DNA of 64,000 bases from an uncultured Bacteroidales bacterium (GCA_902768125.1 CACXKA010000003.1:268658-332657), one strand, 5' to 3'; positions 35,388 to 45,261 are shown, counted from the first letter of the stretch. A program made the numbers and translations. Notes: generated from the letters alone by a model not told the origin.

Positions 35388-36488
35388 TTATTCTTCAAAT
35401 GTCACGATAAATGCTTGGGGAAATTTGTCGAGGATGGATTGCCTGATCTGCTTGGCTTCTTCCAAAGTGCTGGCCGAGCCGTAAGTGTAGGCATAGCGTC
35501 CATCTTTTTCGTGCATCTCACACTTCAGCCCCTTGAATTGCTTGTCGTTGCTTTTCAGTTTGGCGCTGCCTGAGAAGATTTGCACTTTATACACGGTTCG
35601 CTTTTCGCCGCTGGTGTTGGAGGTTGCCACCTCGGGAACATCGTTGGTGGGCGTTGTGGGTGTCGTTGTCTGCACAGGAGTGGTGGATGGCTTTTCCAGT
35701 TTGGATTGCTTGCCTGTTCTCTGTGCCTTATACTTGGCGATGGCATTGTAGATACTCTTTGCCATGGTCTGCCTACCTGCCGTGGACATCAGGAACTGCT
35801 CTTCGGAAGGGGTGGAGATGTAGCCCACTTCCAACAAGACGCTGGGCATGTAGGTGAGACGCAATACTGCCAGATTGGCTTGCAACACGCCCATGTCCAC
35901 TCTTCCTGCCGTGTGCACCATCTCGCTCTGCACCATCTTGGCGAAGTTCACACTCTCCTTCATGTCGTGGTCTTGCATCAACTCGAACATGATGTTGCTT
36001 TCGGGCGAAGGGTTGTAGTTGTATTTCTTGGCTGCATCCCCTTCGAGGGCGATGACGGAGTTCTCTCGTTTCTCGACGGCAAGGTTGGTCGATGCCGTAC
36101 GAAGGGTGAGGGTGTAGGATTGCACGCCCGTTGCCTTTCGAGCATTCTTGGGAAGGGCGTTGGTGTGGATGCTGACGAAGAGGTCGGCTTTTGCCTTATT
36201 GGCAATTTCGGCACGACGTCCCAATTCGATGAACACATCCGTACTCCTCGTGTATATGAGTTTCACGTCTGGACAATTCGCTTTCAGGAGTCTTCCCACT
36301 TCAAGTGCAATGGCAAGATTGATGTCTTTCTCACGGTTGGCAGAGGTAGAACCAACGGCACCAGGGTCTTTGCCTCCGTGTCCGGCATCGAGCACCACCA
36401 CGAACTGATCTCCTTCAGCCAAGACTGAGGCAGGGAAGGCAAATAGTAGCACTCCTATATATATAATAATGTGTAAGAATCTTTTCAT
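35388..36488 (-). CDS. N-acetylmuramoyl-L-alanine amidase with SPOR domain
   Basis: The exported 366-residue enzyme cuts the amide link between MurNAc and the stem peptide, for daughter-cell separation. It has a signal peptide (ending SVLAEGDQ), an Amidase_3 domain (about 29-240) with zinc-binding DAGHGGKDPG and IHTNA plus the catalytic Glu in VLLEVGYIS, a Thr/Pro linker (about 255-290) and a C-terminal SPOR domain (about 298-366) that binds denuded glycan strands at the septum. It leads a two-gene unit with mlaD. Confidence 0.93.
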   Translation of the reverse strand: MKRFLHIIIYIGVLLFAFPASVLAEGDQFVVVLDAGHGGKDPGAVGSTSANREKDINLAIALEVGRLLKANCPDVKLIYTRSTDVFIELGRRAEIANKAKADLFVSIHTNALPKNARKATGVQSYTLTLRTASTNLAVEKRENSVIALEGDAAKKYNYNPSPESNIMFELMQDHDMKESVNFAKMVQSEMVHTAGRVDMGVLQANLAVLRLTYMPSVLLEVGYISTPSEEQFLMSTAGRQTMAKSIYNAIAKYKAQRTGKQSKLEKPSTTPVQTTTPTTPTNDVPEVATSNTSGEKRTVYKVQIFSGSAKLKSNDKQFKGLKCEMHEKDGRYAYTYGSASTLEEAKQIRQSILDKFPQAFIVTFEE

Positions 36489-36506
36489 ACGTACTTAAAA
36501 TTGTTG

Positions 36507-36514
36507 CAAAGGTA
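36507..36514 (-). promoter_or_regulatory. Putative -7 promoter element of the amidase-mlaD operon
   Basis: On the minus strand TACCTTTG matches TAnnTTTG, about 18 bases upstream of the amidase ATG. No convincing -33 element was found. Confidence 0.5.
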
Positions 36515-36588
36515 CAAAAAATCAATTAAATAACGTATGAAACAGAAAAAGAATACCGTTTCCGATATTCTTTTTTCTATTTGCTTCC

Positions 36589-38661
36589 TCAGAAAAGAGG
36601 AAATAGTTTCATTTTCACGCCCGCCATCAACCAGATGCCAGGTTGTTCTACATTGGCAAAATCGTAGTACCGATGGTTGGTGAGGTTGTTTGCTTGCACG
36701 TAGAGGGTGTAGTGGGGGACATTCCATTGCACTTTCATGTCTAACGTGCCGTAAGTGCCAAATGCCTGTGGCTTTCCCGTCTTCTCATTGTCGAACTCTC
36801 CCTCGCGATTCTTCAGCGAGAAATCCCATTGGGCAGAAAGATGGCTGACGATGCGATGGTGGAAGGAGGCAACGAACTTGTGACGCAGGAAGGTCATGCG
36901 CGAGATGTACTTGGCTTCCTGCTCGGCATTGATGCGATATTTGTAGTTGTAACAATAGCTGAGCGTGAGCCGTTGGGGCAGGGCGTTCTCTCCACATAGA
37001 CGGGCAAGGTTGAACTGGAGAAGGGCTTCCACTCCGATATTGTCAATGTCGCTATTGGCAGTCACATAGCCTGTTGCATCCTCGTTCTTCACCCAGTCAA
37101 TCATGTCGGTTCCATGACGGAAGAAACCCTTTGCCTGCGCGATGAAGCATGTGCCTGTGTAGGTGGCTCCCACATGCCAGTCAGTACTCTTTTCTGGCTT
37201 CAAACGGGTGTTTCCTTGCAGACCAGGACCGTTGTAGTAAAGATCTGTGTAAGTGGGAGTTCGAAGGCTTTGATTGAAGGATGCGTAGAACTTCCATTCA
37301 TCGGAAGGTCGCCAGGAAACATCGATGCCTGGATAGAAGTGCATGCCGCCCGTGACGGAGGTGTTGTGATGGGCAAGCATTCCGAACGAGAGGGTCAGGT
37401 TGTCCAAGAGAATGTCATGCTCGAAGTAAAGTCCAAGCGTGCTCCTGCCGTCTTTGTATTTGTAGTGCTCGTCATGTCCAGGCACCTTGTACTTGTGTTG
37501 TTCTGAAGCAGGAATTTCTTTGCCGAGTCGCGTGGAGAGAATGTTTTCACGTCGGAACTCGATGCCCACAGCCGTCTTGCCTAACGCCCAAGTGGTGTAG
37601 GCATTGAGATTGGCTCCATAGACGTTGGTCTGGTGGAAATTCTGATAGGCCTCAGGATTGGAGCGTCGCCACACATAGTGGTCGAGGGAGCGGTTCCAAT
37701 ACATCTGTACTGGTACATGAATCATTCCTTTGTACTCCGCCTGTAAAGCGACGAGGTAGCGTCTGTCCTGTTCGTATTGAGAGTCGGAACCCGTGCCATA
37801 GAAGGTGTTGGCTCCATAATTCATGGTGCTCAGCCCCGCTTGTATGCTCGCCTCAAAGAGCGCACTCGAGTAGTGACCGTTCCAATAAGCGTTCCCCTTA
37901 TTGAAATCGTCGTTGCCGTCGGCGCCATCGCTACGGCTGTAAGCTCCGCTGATGCGGTTGTTAAAGTGTGGAGTTTGGAGAGAAACATGGGCGTTGGTTC
38001 CAAATGTCCCGTAGGAACCGCCTTGCATGTGTGCTCCGAGTGTGTTTTCCTTGTCTGTGCGTGTGACGATGTTGATGGCTCCTGCAAATGCCATGCTGCC
38101 ATACACGCGACTGGCTCCGCCTTCAATGACTTCGATTCGTTCGATGTCGTCCACGTTGATGGGCAGATCGACGGTCAGATGCCCTGTGTGGGGATTGGAG
38201 ATGTTGATGCCGTTGAGCAGGACGGTGAGTTGGTCTTCGGTGCCTCCGTTCACACCGATGTCCGTCTGGATGCCGAAGCCTCCGCGTTGGCGTACATCCA
38301 CGCCAGCTACGAGTTTCAGCAGGTCGTTGACCGAATGCGCACTCGACGCCTCAATGTCCTGTCGGTTAATCACTTGCACGAGGCGCACAGCCTTGTCGGC
38401 AGGCAGGGGGGCGAGTGTGCCCACCACTTCGGCATCATCCAGCGTCAGTTCCAGCTCCTCCTTGTCTTCGGTAGGAACAGTAGCCTGACTGTAGGCCATG
38501 ATGGCCGCAGCAGAATCGGGGCAGGCGGCTGCCAATGTGGCTACGCTGAGCACGCCGATGCGCACCTCTCTCCTCAGACTGAGGAAAATGGCATCGCCAC
38601 GACGAGTGAAGTGTGTCCACACCACCGATTCTGGCTTTCTGAATCTTGATTTGATGTTCAT
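36589..38661 (-). CDS. BtuB-like TonB-dependent receptor with extended leader
   Basis: This is a 690-residue outer-membrane receptor importing a scarce ligand with TonB energy. A plug domain (about 90-200; VINRQDIEASSA, VDVRQRGGFGIQTD, IERIEVIEGGASRVYGS) precedes a 22-strand barrel ending in a C-terminal phenylalanine. It lacks the carboxypeptidase-like domain of SusC proteins and looks like the BtuB (cobalamin) type; the ligand is inferred only. The leader is unusual: about 28 basic/aromatic residues precede the hydrophobic core (VLSVATLAAACPDSAAA). It lies 33 bases after rodA, thus probably at the end of the cell-shape operon; no cobalamin riboswitch fits in that gap. Confidence 0.85.
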   Translation of the reverse strand: MNIKSRFRKPESVVWTHFTRRGDAIFLSLRREVRIGVLSVATLAAACPDSAAAIMAYSQATVPTEDKEELELTLDDAEVVGTLAPLPADKAVRLVQVINRQDIEASSAHSVNDLLKLVAGVDVRQRGGFGIQTDIGVNGGTEDQLTVLLNGINISNPHTGHLTVDLPINVDDIERIEVIEGGASRVYGSMAFAGAINIVTRTDKENTLGAHMQGGSYGTFGTNAHVSLQTPHFNNRISGAYSRSDGADGNDDFNKGNAYWNGHYSSALFEASIQAGLSTMNYGANTFYGTGSDSQYEQDRRYLVALQAEYKGMIHVPVQMYWNRSLDHYVWRRSNPEAYQNFHQTNVYGANLNAYTTWALGKTAVGIEFRRENILSTRLGKEIPASEQHKYKVPGHDEHYKYKDGRSTLGLYFEHDILLDNLTLSFGMLAHHNTSVTGGMHFYPGIDVSWRPSDEWKFYASFNQSLRTPTYTDLYYNGPGLQGNTRLKPEKSTDWHVGATYTGTCFIAQAKGFFRHGTDMIDWVKNEDATGYVTANSDIDNIGVEALLQFNLARLCGENALPQRLTLSYCYNYKYRINAEQEAKYISRMTFLRHKFVASFHHRIVSHLSAQWDFSLKNREGEFDNEKTGKPQAFGTYGTLDMKVQWNVPHYTLYVQANNLTNHRYYDFANVEQPGIWLMAGVKMKLFPLF

Positions 38662-38694
38662 TAGTTGTAAAAAAAAAATTAAATAATGACGCCA

Positions 38695-40164
38695 CTATTG
38701 GCGTTTCAGGTTTCTCTCCGCATCCATACGAAGGAAGATAAACAGCAACAACGTGAATCCCCATAGAGAGGAACCTCCATAGGAGAAGAAAGGGAGCGGA
38801 ATGCCGATGACAGGCGTCAATCCCAGCACCATGCCCACGTTGATAAATAGGTGGAAGAGGAAGATGCTCAGCACGCAATAACCATAGACTCGTCCCATCG
38901 TGTCGGTTTGTCGTTCTGCCACAATAATCAATCGCCAGATAAAAAGCAGATAGACGATGAGCACACCTGCCGAACCGATGAATCCTTCTTCTTCACCTAC
39001 CGTGCAGAAGATGAAGTCGGTGTGCTGTTCTGGCACATATCTGAGCTTGGTCTGCGTGCCGTTGAGGAATCCCTTGCCAAACAAGCCTCCCGAACCAATG
39101 GCTATCTTTGCCTGATTGACGTTGTAGCCAGCTCCACGAGGGTCGTCCTTCATACCCAACAGCACCTCGATGCGGATACGTTGGTGGTCGTCCAGATGCT
39201 CGAAGAGCGTGTCGGTCATATAGTAGAATGCCGTCGACGCAACGGCGAAGAGGGCAATAAGTCCGTAGCGGATGTATCGATGGTATAATGCCAGTCCGAT
39301 CAGATAGAGAATCATGAGGATGCAAATGGGCAGCATCACGTAGCAGACGTCGAACGGAATGACAAAGGCTGCAAAGATTAAGGCAATCAAGGTGGAACCG
39401 AAACAAATGTAGGACATGAGTTTCACGGTAAATATGTCCTTGCAATAGATCCATACCATGCTGATGGTGAATATCATGGCCAGCAAAAGAACCGTGAACT
39501 CTCCGACGGACGTGGGAATGTAAGTGAGGTGATCCTCGCTATACTTCATGCCCACTACGAAATAGACCACGAAGGCAAATCCGCTGAAAAGCAGGGAACC
39601 TGTCATGCCCTCACGATAGAGCATGAGGAAAAAGGCAAGATAAACCAGGGCAGAACCCGTCTCCTTCTGTCCAATGATAAGCAACATCGGGAAGACAATC
39701 AAAGCGATGGCGATGCTGATGTGTTTGGTCTTTCGAATGCTGAATCCGTATTCGTCCATCAGTTTTCCAAGTGCCAAAGCTACGGCAAACTTGGCAAATT
39801 CGGCTGGCTGTATTTTGACGGAGGAACCTAACGGCAACCAAGAGCGAGAACCTTTCGTGTCGGGCGCAATGACGATGGTGACAGCCAGCAGTATCATCAT
39901 GGCACCATAGATGACGTAGGCAGCGGTGTCGTAGAAACGCTTCTCGATGAGCATCAACACGGCTGCCAACACCAACGACGTGCCTGCCCAGACAATCTGC
40001 TTGCCTGAGTTGGTCTCCCAACTGAAAAGGTCGGGATTGTTGAAGTCGTAGCAGGCACCACACACACTAAACCATCCCCACACGATGAGGATGACATAGA
40101 GCATGATGGTCATCCAGTCGATGCTCAGGAAGATGCCTTTGCTGCCTTGTTCTTGTATTGTCAT
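38695..40164 (-). CDS. rodA: Rod-shape peptidoglycan glycosyltransferase RodA
   Basis: The 489-residue SEDS protein with about 10-11 membrane helices polymerises glycan strands during elongation together with PBP2. The segments WLPLGSSVKIQPAEFAK and the C-terminal GFLNGTQTKLRYVPEQHTDFIFCTVGEEEGF-type region, here at about 365-395, and the PFFSYGGSS motif are diagnostic. It is longer than E. coli RodA through an insertion around residues 190-300, common in Bacteroidetes. It lies 12 bases after mrdA. Confidence 0.93.
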   Translation of the reverse strand: MTIQEQGSKGIFLSIDWMTIMLYVILIVWGWFSVCGACYDFNNPDLFSWETNSGKQIVWAGTSLVLAAVLMLIEKRFYDTAAYVIYGAMMILLAVTIVIAPDTKGSRSWLPLGSSVKIQPAEFAKFAVALALGKLMDEYGFSIRKTKHISIAIALIVFPMLLIIGQKETGSALVYLAFFLMLYREGMTGSLLFSGFAFVVYFVVGMKYSEDHLTYIPTSVGEFTVLLLAMIFTISMVWIYCKDIFTVKLMSYICFGSTLIALIFAAFVIPFDVCYVMLPICILMILYLIGLALYHRYIRYGLIALFAVASTAFYYMTDTLFEHLDDHQRIRIEVLLGMKDDPRGAGYNVNQAKIAIGSGGLFGKGFLNGTQTKLRYVPEQHTDFIFCTVGEEEGFIGSAGVLIVYLLFIWRLIIVAERQTDTMGRVYGYCVLSIFLFHLFINVGMVLGLTPVIGIPLPFFSYGGSSLWGFTLLLFIFLRMDAERNLKRQ

Positions 40165-40176
40165 TGTTTCAGTTAC

Positions 40177-42021
40177 TTATCTTGCACGGGTTCCGTAATC
40201 GATGTGGCGACTCTGGAAGGATGCCGCCTTTGCTTCGCTGGCTGGTGTGAGCTTGCCGTTGATATATTGCTCCATGATCAACGAACCGATCGGTACGCCG
40301 TATGTGGCACCAAAACCACCATTCTCCACATACACGGCTACGGCTATTTTGGGATTGTCCTTCGGAGCAAAGCCCATGAAAGCGGAGTGGTCCTTCCCTC
40401 GGTTCTGAGCTGTACCTGTCTTACCACATACCTCATACATGGAAGTGTTGGCACTTCGACATGTACCACCCAACACCGCCTTGCGCATACCTTCTGCCAC
40501 CATGTCGTAGTATTTCTTCTCCACTTTGGTCTTGTGCTTGACCAGCAAGCTGTCAGCGAGGTGGCCTCCCTCAATACGCTTCACAATGTGTGGGGTGATG
40601 TAGTAGCCGCGGTTGGCGATGGTTGCTCCGAGGTTGGCAATCTGGAGAGGCGTCAGCGTGACCTCACCTTGACCGATGGCAATGGAAATGACACCGAGTG
40701 CATTCCATTGACCCAGTCGGCTGTCGTAGTAATCGGCATTGGGAATCATGCCTCGTGCTTCACCAGGAAGATCCACGCCCAGTTTATAGCCAAAACCCAT
40801 CGACACCATATAGTTCTTCCACGTGGTCATCGCCTCTTGGATGTTCTTGTATTGCTTGCGGTTGTTCAGCATGTGGTAGAGTCCCCAACAGAAATATCCA
40901 TTACACGAAGTGGCAATAGCAGGAATCAAGGGGAGGGGAGAGCCGTGTCCGTGACAGCCCACTCTCATGCCTTTGGTGACGAAACCTCGATAGCAAGGAT
41001 AGGCGGTGGAGGATGTGATGATGCCTTCTTGTAAGAAAGTCAGTCCCTGTGATGTCTTGAACGTTGATCCAGGAGGATAGGTTCCCGAGATGGCACGATT
41101 GAGCATCGGCTTCATCGGGTCACGTTGCATCTCCATCATTTGTGCCCCTCGCTGCTTTCCTTCCATGCGATGTGGGTCGTAGCTGGGTGCGCTGACCATG
41201 CAAAGAATCTCGCCTGTCTTAGGTTCGATGGCAACAATAGCCCCCATCTTTCCCTCCATCAATCGTTCTCCCAATGCCTGAAGCTTGGCGTCAATGGATA
41301 ACGTAAGGTTTTTTCCAGGGATGGGTTTTCGGTCAAGGGCACCATTGCGGTAATGTCCCTGAATGCGTCCACGGGCATCTCGCAACAGAATTTGTACACC
41401 TTTCACACCTCGCAGTTCTGGTTCATAACTACGTTCCACGCCCTGCTTACCGATATAATCGCCTGGGTCGTAGTAATCGTCGTTCTCCACTTCTGCAGGC
41501 GACACCTCTGCCACATCGCCCAAGATGTGGGCACAATGGTCGGTGGCATAACGTCGGATGGTGCGCTCGCGAATGTAAAAGCCATGAAAGCGGAAGAGTT
41601 TTTCCTGAAACACGCCATACTCCTGCGAAGAAATCTGTGGTATGAAAAGCTGCTGAGTGTAAGTGGAATAACCAGGATTCTTGTTGCGGTCCTTGATGAG
41701 CGCCATGCGCTCGTCAAACTGCTTCCTGGTGATTCCAAGTGTCTTGCAAAAATCGAGTGTGTCGAGGTTGTGCACCTCTCGCATAATCACCATGACATCG
41801 TAGGCAGGTTGGTTGAAGACCAACAACTCACCATTGCGGTCATAGATAGCACCACGGGCAGGGAAGATGACATTGTTGAAAAAGGCATTGTCATCGGCAC
41901 GGGTCTTGTATTCCCCATCGGAGAGTTGGAGAAAAGCCAATCGGGCGATGTAGCAAAGGACAATCACCAATGCTATACCGGCAAGAACGTACTTACGATT
42001 TTCGTAAATGTGGCTTTTCAT
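40177..42021 (-). CDS. mrdA: Penicillin-binding protein 2
   Basis: The 614-residue class B transpeptidase crosslinks peptidoglycan during elongation. It has an N-terminal membrane helix (about 12-32), a dimerisation/pedestal region and a transpeptidase domain with the active-site STFK (Ser319, Lys322), the SCN motif at 372-374 and KTGTAQ near 532. It is the transpeptidase partner of the RodA encoded next to it; the stop of mreD precedes it by 17 bases. Confidence 0.95.
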   Translation of the reverse strand: MKSHIYENRKYVLAGIALVIVLCYIARLAFLQLSDGEYKTRADDNAFFNNVIFPARGAIYDRNGELLVFNQPAYDVMVIMREVHNLDTLDFCKTLGITRKQFDERMALIKDRNKNPGYSTYTQQLFIPQISSQEYGVFQEKLFRFHGFYIRERTIRRYATDHCAHILGDVAEVSPAEVENDDYYDPGDYIGKQGVERSYEPELRGVKGVQILLRDARGRIQGHYRNGALDRKPIPGKNLTLSIDAKLQALGERLMEGKMGAIVAIEPKTGEILCMVSAPSYDPHRMEGKQRGAQMMEMQRDPMKPMLNRAISGTYPPGSTFKTSQGLTFLQEGIITSSTAYPCYRGFVTKGMRVGCHGHGSPLPLIPAIATSCNGYFCWGLYHMLNNRKQYKNIQEAMTTWKNYMVSMGFGYKLGVDLPGEARGMIPNADYYDSRLGQWNALGVISIAIGQGEVTLTPLQIANLGATIANRGYYITPHIVKRIEGGHLADSLLVKHKTKVEKKYYDMVAEGMRKAVLGGTCRSANTSMYEVCGKTGTAQNRGKDHSAFMGFAPKDNPKIAVAVYVENGGFGATYGVPIGSLIMEQYINGKLTPASEAKAASFQSRHIDYGTRAR

Positions 42022-42038
42022 TGTTCTTACAAGGGAAA

Positions 42039-42560
42039 TTAGTGAGTCGTGATGTTCTTTCTCGCACGAATCATCAACTCAATGAAAAGGATGATGAGTG
42101 TGCTGAGCACGGCACCACCGGCAATGGAAAGGATGGTTAGGAACCAGTCGTAGAGCGTAAAGGCATCCAACAGGTAGAAACAACCATGCAACACAACCAT
42201 CAACAGGATTATATACAAGATGTAATTCCAGAATCCCATCGTAATCATCGTGGGCGTGAAGTCATCGGCAGAATCACGTGGAGCCAACAGGTTGAGCCAA
42301 TATGGCTGAATCATCGCAATCAAGGTGCATGAAGCCGCACCCATTCCCGCCGTATTGCTGAAAAGGTCGGATATGAAACCTGTGACAAATCCCCAGATCA
42401 ATATCTCCGTTTGGGAGGTATTACGATGGAAGCACACCACCATGTAGCCTATCACGAGAGGTGTGATATAGCCGAACAGGTGAATGTTGTTGAATACCAG
42501 CACCTGAAGCACTATCAGGATCAAGAGCCTGAAGACACGCGTTAATATGATAGAATTCAT
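42039..42560 (-). CDS. mreD: Rod shape-determining protein MreD
   Basis: This is a 173-residue integral membrane protein with about five helices and almost no soluble part, matching Bacteroidetes MreD, which links MreC to the elongasome. Sequence alone is weakly conserved; its place between mreC (four-base overlap) and mrdA makes the call safe. Confidence 0.9.
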   Translation of the reverse strand: MNSIILTRVFRLLILIVLQVLVFNNIHLFGYITPLVIGYMVVCFHRNTSQTEILIWGFVTGFISDLFSNTAGMGAASCTLIAMIQPYWLNLLAPRDSADDFTPTMITMGFWNYILYIILLMVVLHGCFYLLDAFTLYDWFLTILSIAGGAVLSTLIILFIELMIRARKNITTH

Positions 42561-43480
42561 CTGATAGTATCGGGGCTTAAGTTGTTCTTCTTCTCCTCCA
42601 GTTCTTTTTGCTTCTCCTGCGAGTTGAGGACGCTGTCTTGTTTGGCTGGGTCTTCTGCCATTTCCTCCAACATGCGTCGCTCAGCGGAATGATAGTTCGT
42701 GATGACAGAAACCTCACGCAGGGTGGGGAAGTTCGTAAAGAGTTTCACCCGAAGGAAATAAGACATACCGTCGGGAGAATCGCCAACTTGCTGTACCACA
42801 CCAATGGGTAATCCAGGAGGAAAGATGTCGGAATATCCATTGGTTTCCACGATGGCTTTTTTCTTGACGGGGGCATGTCGGGGCACGCTGGTTACGTAGG
42901 CGATGTCAGCATAGCCACGTTGCCAGACAAGCGAGCCGAAATAATCGGAACCACGCAACCGGCAACTGATTTTGCTGTTCACGTTGAGCAGGGGCATGAC
43001 GATGCTGTAGTGGCGACTGGTCATATAGACGATGCCCACTACACCACGAGAACAGACAACACCCATCTCTGGACGGATTCCGTCAGCCTCACCTTTGTTG
43101 ATGGTGATGAAGTTGGTGGCTTTGTGAAGAGTCATGTTGACGACTTGTGCAGGAACCACCTCATACCTGAGTGGCAATGCTTGTGGTCGCTTCATGCTGT
43201 CCTGTTGGATGGCCTCCAGCTGCTGACGCATCGCATATACCTCCTTGCGCAGTTCTTCGTTGGTGGCTTCCAACTCATTGTTCACTTCCTGCAGATGGAG
43301 ATATGACGTAATGCCACTAATGACGTTGTAGGTTGAACCTACCACGTCATTAGCCGTCGTGAAATATACACTTTTTTGGTATCCGTTATAACTGAAGAGA
43401 AAGACAAGACTTATCACCTCCAGCAACAGGAACACAAACCAGTGTTTATTATGTACAATTAAGTCTATTAATGCACGCAT
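42557..43480 (-). CDS. mreC: Rod shape-determining protein MreC
   Basis: The 307-residue periplasmic scaffold has one N-terminal membrane helix (about 12-30), a coiled coil (about 62-95) and a beta-domain with EVVPAQVVN and GVVGIVY segments. It connects MreB filaments to PBP2/RodA. The C-terminal tail (after 270) is charged and glutamate/lysine-rich. It overlaps mreD by four bases. Confidence 0.93.
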   Translation of the reverse strand: MRALIDLIVHNKHWFVFLLLEVISLVFLFSYNGYQKSVYFTTANDVVGSTYNVISGITSYLHLQEVNNELEATNEELRKEVYAMRQQLEAIQQDSMKRPQALPLRYEVVPAQVVNMTLHKATNFITINKGEADGIRPEMGVVCSRGVVGIVYMTSRHYSIVMPLLNVNSKISCRLRGSDYFGSLVWQRGYADIAYVTSVPRHAPVKKKAIVETNGYSDIFPPGLPIGVVQQVGDSPDGMSYFLRVKLFTNFPTLREVSVITNYHSAERRMLEEMAEDPAKQDSVLNSQEKQKELEEKKNNLSPDTIR

Positions 43481-43489
43481 ATCATGCGT

Positions 43490-44512
43490 TTATCTCATCA
43501 GGAATGGGTAATTGTTGACATTCTTCAATGCGATGCCTGTACCCTTTGCCACAGAGTGTAATGGGTCATCATCCACATGGAAAGGAATCTGAATCTTATC
43601 ACTCAAACGCTTGTCGAGACCACGAAGCAAGGCACCACCACCTGTCAGCCAAATACCGTTTTTCACGATGTCGGCATACAACTCTGGTGGAGTCGCCTCG
43701 AGTGCCTGAAGTACAGCCGTTTCAATTTTTGCGATGGTCTTGTCGATGCAGTGGGCAATCTCCTGATAACATACTGAAATCTCAAGAGGTAGGGCTGTAA
43801 TACGGTTAGGTCCATGCACCAAGAAATCCTCAGGAGCCTGATCACCCAAATCGGTCAACGCAGAGCCCACGTTGATCTTGATACGTTCAGCCATACGCTC
43901 AGATACCTTTACGTTGTGTTGACGTGCCATGTATTCCTGAATGTCCAGTGTCAACTCATCACCAGCCACACGGATGGAGTTGTTGCTGACAATGCCACCT
44001 AATGAGATGATGGCAATCTCTGTAGAACCACCACCTATGTCCACAATCATCTGACCCTCTGGAGCTTCCACGTCGATGCCACAACCAATCGCTGCAGCCA
44101 TTGGCTCGAAAATCAGATAGACATCGCGACCACCAGAATGTTCAGCACTATCGCGCACGGCACGAAGCTCCACTTCGGTAGAACCTGAAGGAACGCCGAT
44201 GACCATACGGAGAGAAGGAGTGAAAAGATGATGTCCTGTGTTGACCATTTTGATGAGTCCACGCATCATCTGTTCGCATGCATAGAAGTCTGCAATCACA
44301 CCATCGCGCAATGGACGGCAGGTGCGGATACCCTCATGCTCCTTGCCATACATCAGTTTTGCCTTGTGTCCTACGGCAATCATTTTGTTGGTCTTCTTAT
44401 CAAGAGCAACTACCGATGGCTCATCCACCACCACCTTGTTGTTGACGGTGATGATGGTGTTGGCTGTGCCAAGGTCCATCGCTATATCTTGTGTCAAAGA
44501 GAAAAATCCCAT
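43490..44512 (-). CDS. mreB: Rod shape-determining protein MreB
   Basis: The 340-residue actin homologue guides sidewall peptidoglycan synthesis. MDLGTANTIITV is the phosphate-1 loop near the N-terminus, DIGGGSTEIAIISLGG the phosphate-2 loop near residue 162, and LTGGGALLRGLD the adenosine motif near 290. The ATG at 44512 follows the purH-type gene by 12 bases and the stop lies nine bases before mreC. Confidence 0.97.
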   Translation of the reverse strand: MGFFSLTQDIAMDLGTANTIITVNNKVVVDEPSVVALDKKTNKMIAVGHKAKLMYGKEHEGIRTCRPLRDGVIADFYACEQMMRGLIKMVNTGHHLFTPSLRMVIGVPSGSTEVELRAVRDSAEHSGGRDVYLIFEPMAAAIGCGIDVEAPEGQMIVDIGGGSTEIAIISLGGIVSNNSIRVAGDELTLDIQEYMARQHNVKVSERMAERIKINVGSALTDLGDQAPEDFLVHGPNRITALPLEISVCYQEIAHCIDKTIAKIETAVLQALEATPPELYADIVKNGIWLTGGGALLRGLDKRLSDKIQIPFHVDDDPLHSVAKGTGIALKNVNNYPFLMR

Positions 44513-44524
44513 AATCTTGTCTTT

Positions 44525-45118
44525 TTATTTTGCGAAATATGCGTGAATGGCTGTGTCGTAATGACTTGATGTGGCGAATGCACGTTCAGCGAACTGCTTG
44601 CGCTGTGCCTTTGTAGTCTCAGCACCTTGTGCCTTGACGATGTCGAGCAGAGGCTTGTATTCTGCCTTGCTGGGGACGATCACCACGTCGTTGAAGTTCT
44701 TGGCTGCTGCACGGATGAGCGAGATGCCGCCGATGTCAATCTTCTCGATGATGGTTGGCTCATCGTTAGTGGATGCCACCGTCTCTTCGAATGGGTAGAG
44801 GTCAACGATGACGAGGTCAATCTCTGGAATCTCATATTTAGCCATTTCCTGCTGGTCGCTTTCCAGTTCGCGACGTCCCAGGATGCCACCAAACACTTTT
44901 GGGTGAAGTGTCTTCACACGTCCGCCCAAGATTGATGGATATGTTGTCAAATCCTCCACTTTCTGGCATGGATAGCCCAAACTCTCAATGAATGCTTGTG
45001 TACCTCCTGTTGAAAGGAATTTCACCCCGTTTTTGTTCAATTCTGCAAGCAGCTCGTCCAAACCATCTTTGTGGAATACCGACACGAGCGCAGTCTTAAT
45101 CTTCTTTACGTCAGCCAT
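44525..45118 (-). CDS. purH: IMP cyclohydrolase domain of PurH, stand-alone
   Basis: The frame opens at 45187, but the ATG at 45118 (MADVKKIKTALVS) fits the family. The 197-residue protein has the complete MGS-like IMP cyclohydrolase domain (FLSTGGTQAFIESLG, GGRVKTLHPKVFGGIL, DLVIVDLYPFEETVA, DIGGISLIRAAAKN), which closes FAICAR to IMP. The AICAR transformylase half, normally fused C-terminally to a total of roughly 500 residues, is missing: the stop comes exactly at the domain boundary, 12 bases before mreB. The transformylase must be elsewhere if the pathway is complete. It leads the mre-mrd operon. Confidence 0.88.
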   Translation of the reverse strand: MADVKKIKTALVSVFHKDGLDELLAELNKNGVKFLSTGGTQAFIESLGYPCQKVEDLTTYPSILGGRVKTLHPKVFGGILGRRELESDQQEMAKYEIPEIDLVIVDLYPFEETVASTNDEPTIIEKIDIGGISLIRAAAKNFNDVVIVPSKAEYKPLLDIVKAQGAETTKAQRKQFAERAFATSSHYDTAIHAYFAK

Positions 45119-45261
45119 TTTTTCTGTCCTAAATTTGTTGGTTGTAAACTTATTGATTTTTCTGGTGTAAGCTTTTAGCCATTTCATTCAATTTCCCTCT
45201 TTCGGCGAGAACTGTTGTGTGCGCACACAACCATGTTCAGACTTTTTTGCCTTACAAAGTG

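Noticed and set aside
38662-38694. Cobalamin riboswitch before the BtuB-like receptor
   Set aside because: The gap after rodA is only 33 bases and A-rich, too short for this riboswitch.
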